The notes: generated by a model not told the origin, from the sequence alone. A stretch of 64,000 nt of DNA from DASQZK01 sp963732905 (GCA_963732905.1 CAVTBM010000008.1:1240001-1304000), one strand, 5' to 3'; shown: positions 17,315 to 27,883, counted from the first letter of the stretch. Program-made: numbers and translations.

Positions 17315-18454
17315 CTACCCGCATTTAAAAAGTGTCAGATTCAGAAAGATAAATCCGATTGTCCCTGCAATAAATGAAGCGATAAGAATTGCAATTTTAG
17401 AATCGTTTACGATGACTGTATTGTCAAACGCAAGAAGCGTAATGAAGATAGACATTGTAAAACCGATACCGGCTAAAAATCCTGCTCCAATAATATTTTT
17501 CCATTTCAAATCAGACGGTAATGCACAAATTCCCAGGCTAACACCAATGAATGAAAAGAGCCAAATACCCAGAGGTTTCCCGATTATCAGCCCTGAGATA
17601 ATGCCTAAGCTGTTTGTTTGTCCTAAACCACTTAACCAACTTTCGCCAATTGAAATGCAAGTATTGGCTATTGCAAACAATGGCAGAATTAGAAATGCTA
17701 CCGGTTTATGCAGGAAATGCTGAAGAATAAATGAAGGGGATTTCTCCCCACCGTTACCAAATGGAATGGCCAGCGCCAGTAAAACTCCTGTTATTGTAGC
17801 GTGAACGCCTGAATGCAGCATAAAATACCACATCGCTAAACCACCAATTAAATAAGGTATTAAATTGAAAACCTTAAGTCGGTTGAGAAGAATAAGCAAA
17901 CCCCAAATGCCCAATGCAATAAACAAATTTGTAAAAACCAATGAAGTCGTGTAGAAAATGGCAATGATTATGATTGCGCCCAAGTCATCCACTATTGCAA
18001 CGGCCAGTAAAAATATTTTTAGTGAAGCCGGAACACGATTTCCCAAAAGTGATAAAATTCCAATTGCAAAAGCAATGTCCGTTGCCATTGGAATCCCCGC
18101 ACCCGATTGTGTGTCTGTCCCGAAGTTGAACAATAAAAATAATCCCGCTGGAAAAAGCATACCACCTATTGCTGCGAAGATTGGCAATGAAGCTTTTTTT
18201 ACGTCGGAAAGTTCTCCGTTGTATAATTCCCGTTCTAATTCCAAACCAATGAGAAGGAAAAAGATCGTCATTAATCCGTCATTAATCCAATGAACGATAC
18301 TGTGTCCGCCCAAATCAAAATGCCAAAAATTGATATAGCTTGTCTGCCAGGCAGAGTTCGCAAGAACAAGTGATAGAACTGTCACGAAAACTAAAATCAG
18401 TCCACCTGCTTTTTCGCTGTTAAAAAATTCGTTGAACAGTTTTGTTAATTTCAT
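17315..18454 (-). CDS. nhaA: Na+/H+ antiporter NhaA, copy 1
   Basis: A 379-residue inner-membrane antiporter exchanging protons for Na+. The N-terminal amphipathic helix FNEFFNSEKAGGLILVF is typical. The ion-binding pair is in AIVDDLGAIIIIAIF, a further conserved Asp in GIPMATDIAFAIG, and GIGFTMSIFITLLAFD is the helix 10-11 region. The C-terminus ends LTLFKCG, different from copy 2 at 30585 and probably altered at the duplication junction. Apart from that end only a few residues differ between the copies (L/I, S/A, F/L). Nucleotide identity stretches from just before the stop to TTTGTTC at 18487. Confidence 0.93.
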   Translation of the reverse strand: MKLTKLFNEFFNSEKAGGLILVFVTVLSLVLANSAWQTSYINFWHFDLGGHSIVHWINDGLMTIFFLLIGLELERELYNGELSDVKKASLPIFAAIGGMLFPAGLFLLFNFGTDTQSGAGIPMATDIAFAIGILSLLGNRVPASLKIFLLAVAIVDDLGAIIIIAIFYTTSLVFTNLFIALGIWGLLILLNRLKVFNLIPYLIGGLAMWYFMLHSGVHATITGVLLALAIPFGNGGEKSPSFILQHFLHKPVAFLILPLFAIANTCISIGESWLSGLGQTNSLGIISGLIIGKPLGIWLFSFIGVSLGICALPSDLKWKNIIGAGFLAGIGFTMSIFITLLAFDNTVIVNDSKIAILIASFIAGTIGFIFLNLTLFKCG

Positions 18455-18575
18455 CTTATTAATCTACAAGTGCCATATTTTTTGTTCGAATAATTTTAGG
18501 TTTCGCTTCGTGAATCTCATATATTCCTAAGCTTTAAACTTCGGAGCACAGCGTTTCATTCTTCTTTAAGCAGTG

Positions 18576-20381
18576 CTATTGTTTTTTTTGATCAATGATA
18601 TTTATTCCTTTTTCATAAGGTTCTTTATCTGCTCCGTCAATGATTAACTGCTTTACCTGTACTGCTGTAAGATTCGGGTTCAGTTCAAGAATTTGTATTG
18701 CCAGGTTGGCCACAACAGGCGCTGCTGCTGATGTGCCGCCTGATTCACTTTTTTGTCCCCAACGGTAATTAAATTTTACAAGATGAAGCGGAAAATGAGC
18801 AGGAGCAAAAACATCAACTCTGCTTCCATAATTTGAGTAGGAAGCTTTATGCAGATCTTTATATAATGCGCCTGCGAGAATTATATTTGGGAGGTGAAGG
18901 AAATTAATCAGGTCGTGTGTTGAATCGATACCAATATCAATGTTATCGTTCCCTGCGCTGTTAATAAAAAGTGTGTTGGGCGCTTCACCATAAGCGATCG
19001 CATATCCTTTTTTAAATTTGGCCTGCATTTTTTTTGCGAATGCTTCCGCGTCTGTACTATCCCTGCCACAGTTTTTGAAATGGAGAACGTTCAAATTACC
19101 GAAACCTATGGAGTTTATTTGAACTACTCTTACTTTGTACCGGTTACAGTACGCTGCCATTTCCTGGAAGCTTTTGATTAAAAGATCAACAAGAGAATCT
19201 ACGACATGCCGGTTATGTGCAATATCGGATGTAAGCAAAGATGAAAAATATTTTGACTCATATTGGTGCTGATTAAGTACCATAAAATGTACCCTGGGAT
19301 TTCCTTTCAACATCAACTCAACAGACATAGTTCCATGTGCCATAGCATAGTTCCATCCCTGAACTGCCCCTGCAAAACGTGTCGTATCAAATGGCCCCTT
19401 TAAGACAGTTGCGGTATCGGTTTCTTCCCAACTCAGCGCTACTGGTTCTTTTATTTTTAGGTTGTCTATTTTATATTCATAGCCATGCACATCATCCACA
19501 ATTCCATTATTGTCGTCGTCAATATGATTGCCGGGTATTTCACCAGGATTGTTCCAAAGTATTTTTGGGTCAAATAAGCCACGATAAATAGCCCCGTAAT
19601 TACAGGCCAGCACATCATGCAGAGAATCTTTTTCAGTAAAATGATACAACATGTTGCTCCAGACCATATCCCATTTTTCAAGATGAAGAGGATCTGAATT
19701 AATAAAATCATTAACCACTGCATCAGCAATAATGTTTGCACCACAAACCCATAGAAGATCACCCATCTGATTCATACTTAATTTTTTCAACTTCGTATGC
19801 AGAGATTTAATAGCATCAAAATTTTTACGAAAATTAATCGTGTCCCCGGATAAGAAACCAAACGAAGTTTGAGAAATAAAACCCGGGTTTTTTCGAAGCA
19901 TATCTTGCCCGTAACCGGACTCGAAAGCTTCAATAAATTGCCGGTCATAATGTGGTTTCAACTCATCTAATATTGCAATGTCGTAAGATGCCTCTTTCCC
20001 TGTCTTTACATCTAAAAATACCTTGTCCGGTAAAAAGTTAACCAAATAAATGTCCGGTTGTTTTGCAAGATAGGTATCCAAATCTTTTTCTGCTTCCTGG
20101 TAGTTACCAAGAATTATATTCGACTGTTCAAGATTTAGAATTAAGTATAAAGTATCCACTGAATCTGTAAAAAGGTGTTGACTGAGAACTTTAGATAAAA
20201 AGTCAATATAAATTTCTGCATTCTCAGTAATAAATTTTTTGTCCTTTATTAGTTTTATTACAGAATCCTGAGTAAAAGTAAATACAGGAGCCCCCGGCAC
20301 GCTGTCAATAGAAGAGTATTTTTGAGCAATCGAACTTAAGGAGTAGATTGTTACGAATAGCGTGATTACTAATTTTCTCAT
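18576..20381 (-). CDS. Secreted S8 subtilase-like protein, catalytic Asp replaced
   Basis: A 601-residue exported protein with a signal peptide (1-19), an N-terminal helical domain of about 240 residues and an S8 subtilisin-like domain. Family marks: NNPGEIPGNHIDDDNNGIVD (277-296), His349 in AHGTMSVEL, oxyanion Asn478 in NSAGNDN and Ser551 in GGTSAAAPVVANLA. Where the catalytic Asp (VIDTG) should stand the protein has ACNYGA, that is Asn261. It may be a pseudoprotease or a binding protein. No T9SS domain is seen. It lies 51 bases downstream of the S9 peptidase gene, so the two may be co-transcribed. Confidence 0.85.
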   Translation of the reverse strand: MRKLVITLFVTIYSLSSIAQKYSSIDSVPGAPVFTFTQDSVIKLIKDKKFITENAEIYIDFLSKVLSQHLFTDSVDTLYLILNLEQSNIILGNYQEAEKDLDTYLAKQPDIYLVNFLPDKVFLDVKTGKEASYDIAILDELKPHYDRQFIEAFESGYGQDMLRKNPGFISQTSFGFLSGDTINFRKNFDAIKSLHTKLKKLSMNQMGDLLWVCGANIIADAVVNDFINSDPLHLEKWDMVWSNMLYHFTEKDSLHDVLACNYGAIYRGLFDPKILWNNPGEIPGNHIDDDNNGIVDDVHGYEYKIDNLKIKEPVALSWEETDTATVLKGPFDTTRFAGAVQGWNYAMAHGTMSVELMLKGNPRVHFMVLNQHQYESKYFSSLLTSDIAHNRHVVDSLVDLLIKSFQEMAAYCNRYKVRVVQINSIGFGNLNVLHFKNCGRDSTDAEAFAKKMQAKFKKGYAIAYGEAPNTLFINSAGNDNIDIGIDSTHDLINFLHLPNIILAGALYKDLHKASYSNYGSRVDVFAPAHFPLHLVKFNYRWGQKSESGGTSAAAPVVANLAIQILELNPNLTAVQVKQLIIDGADKEPYEKGINIIDQKKQ

Positions 20382-20432
20382 ATTTGAAATTTTTATCGCG
20401 TTGTCATTAATGCAGGGCTCACTTTTTCCGCG

Positions 20433-22595
20433 CTATTTCATCTGAAAATTTTTATCTCCGCATTGCCATAAAGCAAAAGCATACATATCTGCAAAGTTGG
20501 CAAAGGTTACAGATAAGTCTTCTGTAAAATGGCCGTTATCATAATTTACTTTCATTAATACAGGTTTACCTGACGCAGTTGCATTTTGCAAGGCAGCAGC
20601 GAACTTTCCGGGCTGCCATGGACTTACCCGTGAATCATTCCAGCCTCCTACACAAATAACTGCCGGATATTTTGCATCCTTCACTACATGCTGTATTCCA
20701 TCCATTTCATACAGGGCTCTGCATTCAATACTGTCTTTCACCGTTCCGAATTCTGGCATATTCGCAGGGCCGTTTGGTGTAAATTCCAAACGCATAGCAT
20801 TTGCCCAACCTACATTACAAATAGCCGCGGCATACAGGTCGGGCCTTTCGGTAATAGCCCTGCTGATTAAAATACCTCCGGCACTGGCACCCATTCCTGC
20901 CAGTTTATTCGCAGACGTATACCCATTTTTAATTAAATATTCAGCACAGCTATTAAAGTCTTTCCAGGTGTTGGGCTTGGTGGTTTTAAATCCTGCTTTA
21001 TACCACGCTTCGCCTTTTTCGCCGCCGCCGCGAACATGAGCCATAGCAATGATAACTCCCTTAACCGCTAATGAATTTTTCATATAATCAAACTGGGGAA
21101 CAAAACTGTGGCTATAAGCTCCGTATCCTTCCATTAAACAAATATTGTTTCCGTCGAGCTTAGTTCCTTTTTTATAAATTATGGAAAGCGGTATCATCAC
21201 GCCGTCATGGCCTTTCGCTTCAACTTCCTTTACTTCTAAATCTTTATATGCAGCAGGGTAAACGGGTGGCTCATTAAATGAAGATGGAGAAAATTTATCT
21301 GTTGCAGCATTGAAATCAAATTCAGTCCAGGGTTTATTCCAGGACATAATCCCAGCATAGCAATTATTGGTAGTATCATCCAGGCACCAAATAGCAAAAA
21401 CTCCCGAATAAGGAAATTGTATATCTGTTATTTTTTTTGTTTTGAATTGATATTTATAGGGATGGTCATTAATGCCATCACTATAATCGATAAATAAATA
21501 ATCTTTGCAATGGCTAATATCTTCGATTGTTTCGTTAGGTTTCTCTTCAGCTATCGTTTCTGCCTTATCCCAATCAGGGTTTGTTAAGGTAGTATGAACA
21601 AGTTTATAATTTTTAGCTCCTTTATAGGTAATGGCATATACATCATTTCCTATAATGATCATCTTTCTTACAATCTTATCTTCCGGCCTGCATAAAATTT
21701 TCCAGTCAATTTTACCCGAATTAAACTGAGAAATAGGAGCATAATAAATAAGCTTTTCACTTTGCGAAGTGCTGACGTTGGCAAAAATAAAGTCTCTTGA
21801 ATCTTTATTCAATGAGGCCTCAGGAAATTCAGCGGGCTTGATTCCCAGGCTCGGATAACTGGAATCGCTAAAAAAATCAATATCATTTTTTACATCGACA
21901 CCCAATTTATGTAACCTGGTTTTAGGATTTAATTTAAAATCGGCCCTTGTATTGTCGCTGTTATTAAGGGAATTATATAAAAACGCTTTATTATCAAAAG
22001 TCCAACTGTATATTCTAAAACTTGGGTATATTGTTTCGGGCAAATATTTTTTTGTTTTTACATTTATTATTTTAAGGGTAGATAACTCTTTACCTTCTTC
22101 TGTATAAGCAATAACTACTTTTTCCCCGTCATGACTTGGCAAAAATTCTTCAATAGGAAGTGTTTTGCCTTTTATATAATTCATAGGGTCAAAAAGCAAT
22201 ACTTCTTTCCCATGAATCCCGGTACGATAGTAAAGCTTGCTCACTTTTTCACCGGGCATTTTTTTGGTGTAAAAATATTTACCTCCTTGTTTATACCACA
22301 CATTGATGGCCGGAGGTTGCAGCTTATCCAGCTTTTCCCATTCTGCAATCAATTCATCTCTCCCTGAAATTTTATTTAAGATAGAATCACTGAAATTGGC
22401 CTGCTGTTTAAACCAGCTTACCACTTGCGGGTCTTTCATATTTTCCAGCCAGCGATATGGGTCTTTATAGGTAACACCAAAATAAGTATCGCTGCTGCCA
22501 ACTGTTTTTGTCGGCGGATAATTGTATTGCGCATTACAGGTTGCAGTAACAACTATGGCAGAAAAAATTGAAGCAAAAGTTAATAGCTTTTTCAT
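20433..22595 (-). CDS. Prolyl oligopeptidase family serine peptidase (S9A)
   Basis: A 720-residue prolyl endopeptidase that cleaves after proline in peptides. The N-terminus looks like a signal peptide (LLTFASIFSAIVVTATCNA), possibly with a lipobox-like Cys20, so it is probably periplasmic. The beta-propeller part opens with PYRWLENMKDPQV (46-58). The C-terminal alpha/beta hydrolase has MEGYGAYSHSF, HVRGGGEKGEAWYKAG, nucleophile Ser571 in MGASAGGILI, Asp654 in GWNDSRVSPWQ and His689 in DNGHF. All three catalytic residues are present and the length is normal. Confidence 0.93.
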   Translation of the reverse strand: MKKLLTFASIFSAIVVTATCNAQYNYPPTKTVGSSDTYFGVTYKDPYRWLENMKDPQVVSWFKQQANFSDSILNKISGRDELIAEWEKLDKLQPPAINVWYKQGGKYFYTKKMPGEKVSKLYYRTGIHGKEVLLFDPMNYIKGKTLPIEEFLPSHDGEKVVIAYTEEGKELSTLKIINVKTKKYLPETIYPSFRIYSWTFDNKAFLYNSLNNSDNTRADFKLNPKTRLHKLGVDVKNDIDFFSDSSYPSLGIKPAEFPEASLNKDSRDFIFANVSTSQSEKLIYYAPISQFNSGKIDWKILCRPEDKIVRKMIIIGNDVYAITYKGAKNYKLVHTTLTNPDWDKAETIAEEKPNETIEDISHCKDYLFIDYSDGINDHPYKYQFKTKKITDIQFPYSGVFAIWCLDDTTNNCYAGIMSWNKPWTEFDFNAATDKFSPSSFNEPPVYPAAYKDLEVKEVEAKGHDGVMIPLSIIYKKGTKLDGNNICLMEGYGAYSHSFVPQFDYMKNSLAVKGVIIAMAHVRGGGEKGEAWYKAGFKTTKPNTWKDFNSCAEYLIKNGYTSANKLAGMGASAGGILISRAITERPDLYAAAICNVGWANAMRLEFTPNGPANMPEFGTVKDSIECRALYEMDGIQHVVKDAKYPAVICVGGWNDSRVSPWQPGKFAAALQNATASGKPVLMKVNYDNGHFTEDLSVTFANFADMYAFALWQCGDKNFQMK

Positions 22596-22728
22596 TTTTT
22601 ATGTTTGAATAATTTGAATTTACACTTTGTGAATCTCAGATATTTCAAAGTCGTGAACTTTGTAAGAACCTGCTTTCACTCTTCTTTAAGCAAGGCTAAA
22701 GTTTTTTTAGGGTTGATAATATTTTTTG

Positions 22729-23030
22729 CTATTTAGAAGTAGCTGAAAATGGTAAGTCAAAACTGCCATCGGCTAATTGAACAACTTTTTTTGTATTGGG
22801 GTTAAGCAAGGTTCCTGAAAATGTACCAGTGAGATACGATGAGTTGGCTGTTATAATAAGTTTTATTGAGTTCATACATACAATAACAACAAAATAAGTA
22901 CTGCCAGAAAACACAATATTGTAATCAACAGAAACAGCAACTTTATAATTTTTATGCTTCTCATCATCAGAAGTGTATTTTTCTTTACCAGGAATTAGTG
23001 TAACCGAGTTTACCAGGATTTCGAAAATGA
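22729..23030 (-). pseudogene. Decayed paralogue of the small TGTFSG lipoproteins
   Basis: An open minus-strand frame without a start codon reads FEILVNSVTLIPGKEKYTSD, then YNIVFSGSTYFVVIV and NSSYLTGTFSGTLLNP, and ends ADGSFDLPFSATSK. Its end matches the C-terminal pattern (L/V)(T/S)GTFSGK...(T/A)DGKFDxPFS of the intact lipoproteins at 23985 and 24574. The signal peptide and the first half are gone. Confidence 0.65.
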
Positions 23031-23154
23031 AGGAATGTTAAATTCCACCATTTTCTGAAATATTAACATCAGGTATCCAAAACCCATATAGGTTACATAC
23101 AAAAAAAGAAAAGCGGATACTGAAATTCGCTGCATTTATATTTTTCCATTTCAT

Positions 23155-23946
23155 TTACATTCCATTTTTATCTTCAGTATATCCGGCAGGTATCTGAAAC
23201 ATGCTGGATGGAAGATTTCTATGCTCCACTTTAGTAAGCTGATAGATCGTTGAAACATCTTTACTTCCCATTTCCATCTTAACCATAAAACCCTCGCAAC
23301 CCATTTGTTTTAATTGATCCGTTATCTCTTTTGAATACATAAAATTTCCTGTTCTTGATTCGAATTGGCTCATTAAATTTTTAACAGTTGCCTGCACAGG
23401 AACATCATCGCTTCTCCATATATCAATGGTATCTACTGAATTATAAAAACTCCCCATGCTTTTATTGGAAATAATCCTGACATGCACACTATTAAAACCT
23501 AAAATTTTCTCTTCACCGATTTTAGTAACAGTAGATGTAATCTTTTCACCGGTATCGAAATCTTCTGGATTAAAATGAATTATCGAATATGTCTTTGTTG
23601 AATCATCAATTGAAATGCTTTCATCAGGCTTATCGGAATGACCAATGATTACTATCGGCACAGTACTTTTATTTCCATTAAAAGAACTTACAGTGCTCAT
23701 TTCTATGCGCATATCACCGCCAGAAGAAACAAACATCCTGGTAACTACATTTATGGTTATATTATTTCCGGTTGATGTTGTTATTAATTCATAATACATG
23801 CCATTGCCTGAACCAGAAGTTGTTGTTCCATTAGCAGAAGTATTTGAAGTACTTTCTTTGTTTGAGTTTGCTGGATTATTTCCCAAACACGCAAACAAAA
23901 AAACGGTTGACAGAATAAAGAGTGATAATAATTTTAAATCTTTCAT
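23155..23946 (-). CDS. Lipoprotein, DUF4412-like
   Basis: A 263-residue lipoprotein (signal peptide LFILSTVFLFAC with lipobox Cys20, then a Ser/Thr/Gly/Asn-rich linker). The body resembles DUF4412-type periplasmic proteins: MRIEMSTVSS, TKTYSIIHFNPEDF, VKMEMGSKDVSTIYQLTKVE and a final PSSMFQIPAGYTED, a pattern also seen in LolA/LolB-like folds. Function is unknown. It stands in a same-strand run of lipoprotein genes (22729-25116). Confidence 0.7.
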   Translation of the reverse strand: MKDLKLLSLFILSTVFLFACLGNNPANSNKESTSNTSANGTTTSGSGNGMYYELITTSTGNNITINVVTRMFVSSGGDMRIEMSTVSSFNGNKSTVPIVIIGHSDKPDESISIDDSTKTYSIIHFNPEDFDTGEKITSTVTKIGEEKILGFNSVHVRIISNKSMGSFYNSVDTIDIWRSDDVPVQATVKNLMSQFESRTGNFMYSKEITDQLKQMGCEGFMVKMEMGSKDVSTIYQLTKVEHRNLPSSMFQIPAGYTEDKNGM

Positions 23947-23984
23947 AATTTTTATTTTTTAATTGCTAATTGAATATTGCAGAT

Positions 23985-24536
23985 TCATTTCTGTAAATCA
24001 AATTTTCCATCAGTTATCTGAATGTATTGAGGATAATTCTTTGCCCCGTTGGTCCCTTCATCATAATAAGCATTCACTAACTTTCCCGAGAAAGTACCAG
24101 TTAAATGATTTTTATCATAAGAGCTGACAACAACAGTTACATCTTCCCCTGTATAAGTAATCCCTTGGGGATTGTAATAATTGATTATACAATTCATATC
24201 ACCGGTAGCATCAGTTTTAATCTTAGTGGTTCCCGTTTTTTTGAATTCAAATTGAAATCCCTCATTTTTTACATCACCATCAAGTATCTCCAGACCGTCT
24301 TTTGCACCGTTAGGATCAATGTCCAGTGATATTTCAAAAAAACCTTGTTGAACTTTAAATGTTTTTTGCTGGCCATCCATAATGCAGGTTATTGTTCCTT
24401 TGTCACCGCCTGACAACACGGCTGCAGCGCCTGAAGCACTGTCAGAACTGCCGGAACTGCTTCCTGAGCCGGATGAATTATTACATGACGCAATCGCCGG
24501 TAAGAACAGAAATGGGAGAATGATTATCTTTTTCAT
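23985..24536 (-). CDS. Small lipoprotein of the TGTFSG paralogue family
   Basis: A 183-residue lipoprotein with signal FLFLPAIASC (Cys18), a low-complexity Ser/Gly linker and a beta-rich domain. The end LTGTFSGKL...YIQITDGKFDLQK is shared with 24574 and with the remnant at 22729. I do not recognise a named domain. Three related copies in 2.5 kb point to local tandem duplication. Confidence 0.65.
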   Translation of the reverse strand: MKKIIILPFLFLPAIASCNNSSGSGSSSGSSDSASGAAAVLSGGDKGTITCIMDGQQKTFKVQQGFFEISLDIDPNGAKDGLEILDGDVKNEGFQFEFKKTGTTKIKTDATGDMNCIINYYNPQGITYTGEDVTVVVSSYDKNHLTGTFSGKLVNAYYDEGTNGAKNYPQYIQITDGKFDLQK

Positions 24537-24573
24537 TTTTTTTATTTATCAATTATTTCATTATTGCAAAAAA

Positions 24574-25116
24574 TTATTCTGCGTTATAAAATTTTATCCA
24601 GTCTGCAGAGGTTGAAAAAGGAATATCAAACTTACCGTCTGTTACTTCAATGGTTTGCTTTGAACTACTAGTACCACTGCCTTTTTGTAAAGTATATTTT
24701 CCTGAAAAAGTGCCCGATACTCTCGAAGAACTGATTGAATTAATGGTAACCGTAACAGGATCATCAATGTAGGTTGCAAAATCACTGGTACTATAGCCGT
24801 CGTAACTATTAGCAAGAGTAACACTAAACGTTGTCGATCCTTCTTTAGCCGGTACCTGGAAAAACAGCTTGTCGCCGATATCATTCATGTCAGAGAGTCT
24901 GAAAAATATCTGTCCCTTATCCTCTCCGGTAAGATGGAAAGCGGCATTGATATTTTGATCGGTGCCTTTTCCTGAAAATTCTTTTCCATCGAGTATGCAG
25001 GAAAAACTGGCATCAGCATTGGATGGAGAAGATGCTTCTTTTGAAGAACAAGAATTACCAACGGACAATAAAGCCGCTGCAAATAAGACTGAAATAACTT
25101 CTATTACTTTTTTCAT
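24574..25116 (-). CDS. Small lipoprotein of the TGTFSG paralogue family
   Basis: A 180-residue lipoprotein (MKKVIEVISVLFAAALLSVG, then lipobox Cys near residue 23, NSCSSKE). The body DASFSCILDGKEFSG...AFHLTGEDKGQIFFRLSD and the end VSGTFSGKYTLQK...IEVTDGKFDIPFS are alike in plan to the 23985 protein. The ATG at 25116 begins the signal peptide; an upstream in-frame start at 25188 would place 24 polar residues before it. Function unknown. Confidence 0.65.
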   Translation of the reverse strand: MKKVIEVISVLFAAALLSVGNSCSSKEASSPSNADASFSCILDGKEFSGKGTDQNINAAFHLTGEDKGQIFFRLSDMNDIGDKLFFQVPAKEGSTTFSVTLANSYDGYSTSDFATYIDDPVTVTINSISSSRVSGTFSGKYTLQKGSGTSSSKQTIEVTDGKFDIPFSTSADWIKFYNAE

Positions 25117-25458
25117 GGCTACTTTGTTTAAATGATTTATATTTTCATCATCGTAAAAGTACCTTTGCATTGGAAGTTTTATTAACATTAACCGACGAAC
25201 GTATTTCTAAAATCGTCAGATAGCTTTTTTTAACAATTACGTCACCCTCCTTTTGCAGATAAAGAAGAATTAATTTTGTGTTCTATGGCTGAAGACACAT
25301 CACCTATCTTAAAATTTTCCTTAGTGCTAAAAATACTTTTGTATTAAAGAAGCAGGAATTAAATCCGCTGAACATATTCATAAAATCGGTGGAAAATCAA
25401 AAAGATATTTTGTAGTTTTATTGTAAAGAATTTCATCACCTTTTTAAGGCATTACATA

Positions 25459-26182
25459 ATGGATATCCCCGACCTAAAACTTAAATTTGTTATTATAGAT
25501 GATGATGAAATTGACCGTGCGGTTATAGAAACAGAAGCTGCAAAATTTTCCTTCTTAGAAAAAATTGCATCCTGCAGCCACCCGCTTGAAGCCATAGGAA
25601 TTAATAACTCGTTTTAGTCCTGATATTATTTTTTTAGATATTGAAATGCCCGTTATGACCGGCATCGAATTGATGAGGGAAAAAATAACGGCAGATGCTT
25701 TGATTGTTTTTATTACTTCACATCCGGAGTTTGCTTTAGAAAGCTATGAACTGGATGCATTTGATTACCTGTTAAAACCCGTTTCATCTGAACGCTTTGC
25801 CCGATGTGCCTTTCGCCTTCGTGATTTTTACCAGATGCGTACAAAAGCTTTCACCTTTGATACCGAACAAGACCAGAATTTTATTATTATTAAGCAGGGT
25901 TACGATCAATATAAAATACCAATTCATGATATTCTGTATCTTGAAGCGATGAGAGATTATACCCGAATTACGACTGTTAAAAAACAATATTTAGTATTAA
26001 CAACTTTAAATGGTATTACCGAAAAATTACCATCAAATGTATTTGTGCGTATTCATCGCAGCTACGTTGTAAACCGCAATAAAGTAGATGCAATTCAAAA
26101 AAATAAAATAAAAATACAATCCCATGAGCTGCCTATAGGAAAATCATATAAAGGCATCTCGAAAAACCTATTGTCAATATAA
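25459..26182 (+). pseudogene. LytTR response regulator broken by a frameshift
   Basis: ATG at 25459 opens a receiver domain (MDIPDLKLKFVIIDDDEIDR) that runs to a TAG at 25615. One base too many near 25600-25612 (AATAACTCG) shifts the frame. In the next frame it continues SPDIIFLDIEMPVMTGIEL (phospho-acceptor Asp), FDYLLKPV and a full LytTR DNA-binding domain (ILYLEAMRDYTRI, RIHRSYVVNRNK, LPIGKSYKGI) to 26182. Without the extra base it would be a normal ~240-residue regulator. Sequencing error remains possible. It precedes the histidine kinase at 27946 but is separated from it by the 225-bp repeats. Confidence 0.8.
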
Positions 26183-26264
26183 TCATCTAAATAATTACAT
26201 CTTCCTAACCTCATAAGTCTCTTTGGAAAAGTTAGATATAGGAGTTATGGAGTTATGGAGTTAT

Positions 26265-27883
26265 GGAGTAGTCCATCGTTTCCTCGCTTGCAGCCTCTTA
26301 TGGGAGGCATTATTCATCGTGATTACGTATTTTTGTGAACAAAATGTTGATCGTTGGCACGGGATGGCTGTTTATCAATCAACGGATTGTCTAAAAAGAC
26401 CCCATCGGGGTCAGAGAGCGATAGAACATTTGACAGGAAAGGTTCCCCGGCGCCCTGTAGGGTGCGCAACCAATTTTGAAATGAGAATAGAGTTGTCCAT
26501 CGTGATTGCGAAATTTTGTGATCAAAATGTTGATCTTTGGCGCGATATGGCTAATTATCAATCAACGTATAATCCAAAAAGACCCCATCGGGGTCAGAGA
26601 GCGATAGAATATTTGACAGGAAAGGTTCTTCGGCGCCCCGTAGGGTGCGCAACAATTTTTGAAAAGAGAATAGAGTCGTCCATCGTTCTACCGCTCGCGG
26701 CCTCCTATGGGAGGCTTTATTCATCGTGATTACGTATTTTTGTGAACAAAATGTTGATCGTTGGCACGGGATGGCTGTTTATCAATCAACGTATAATCCA
26801 AAAAGACCCCATCGAGGTCAGAGAGCGATAGAATATTTGACAGGAAAGGTTCCCCGGCGCCCTGTAGGGTGCGCAACCAATTTTGAAAAGAGAATAGAGT
26901 CGTCCATCGTTCTACCGCTCGCGGCCTCCTATGGGAGGCTTTATATATCGTGATTGCGAAATTTTTTGGATCAAAATGTTGATCTTTGGCGCGAAATGGC
27001 TATTTATCAATCTACGTATAATCCAAAAGGACCCCATCGGGGTCAGAGAGCGATAGAATATTTGACAGGAAAGGTTCCCCGGCACCCCGTAGGGTGTGCA
27101 ACCAATTTTGAAAAGAGAATAGAGTTGTCCATCGTTCTACCGCTCGCGGCCTCCTATGGGAGGCTTTATATATCGTGATTGCGAAATTTTGTGGATCAAA
27201 ATGTTGATCTTTGGCGCGAAATGGCTAATTATCAATCTATGTATAATCCAAAAGGACCCCATCGGGGTCAGAGAGCGATAGAACATTTGACAGGAAAGGT
27301 TCCCCGGCGCCCTGTAGGGTGCGCAACCAATTTTGAAAAGAGAATAGAGTTGTCCATCGTGATTGCGAAATTTTGTGATCAAAATGTTGATCTTTGGCGC
27401 GATATGGCTAATTATCAATCAACGTATAATCCAAAAAGACCCCATCGGGGTCAGAGAGCGATAGAACATTTGACAGGAAAGGTTCCCCGGCGCCCCGTAG
27501 GGTGCGCAACAAATTTTGAAAAGAGAATAGAGTTGTCCATCGTTCTACCGCTCGCGGCCTCCTATGGGAGGCATTATTCATCGTGATTACGTATTTTTGT
27601 GAACAAAATGTTGATCGTTGGCACGGGATGGCTGTTTATCAATCAACGGATTGTCCAAAAAGACCCCATCGAGGTCAGAGAGCGATAGAATATTTGACAG
27701 GAAAGGTTCCCCGGCACCCTGTAGGGTGCGCAACCAATTTTGAAAAGAGAATAAAGGAAATCTGTATGAAATTCTATAATCTTTGAACAGAGGGGGCTTG
27801 CTTTTGAAATTTAATTGTGGACTTCGATTATCAGGCAATTATCAGAGGAAAATTATAGATTTTCGATTTTACCGGACACCAAT
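26265..27883 (+). repeat. 225-bp tandem repeat array, copy 1 (seven units)
   Basis: The marker GACCCCATCGGGGTC (in two units CGAGGTC) recurs seven times between about 26394 and 27660 with spacing 225, except two short steps of about 182 where a 43-base hairpin block is missing. Each full unit has three hairpins: GACCCC-ATC-GGGGTC, GCGCCCTGTAGGGTGCGC and GCCTCC-TAT-GGGAGGC. The array ends in a ~120-bp unique tail that finishes ACCGGACACCAAT (27871-27883), also found at the ends of the copies at 32995 and 44399. Every unit carries a TGA in the apparent reading frame, so I take it as non-coding. Confidence 0.85.
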
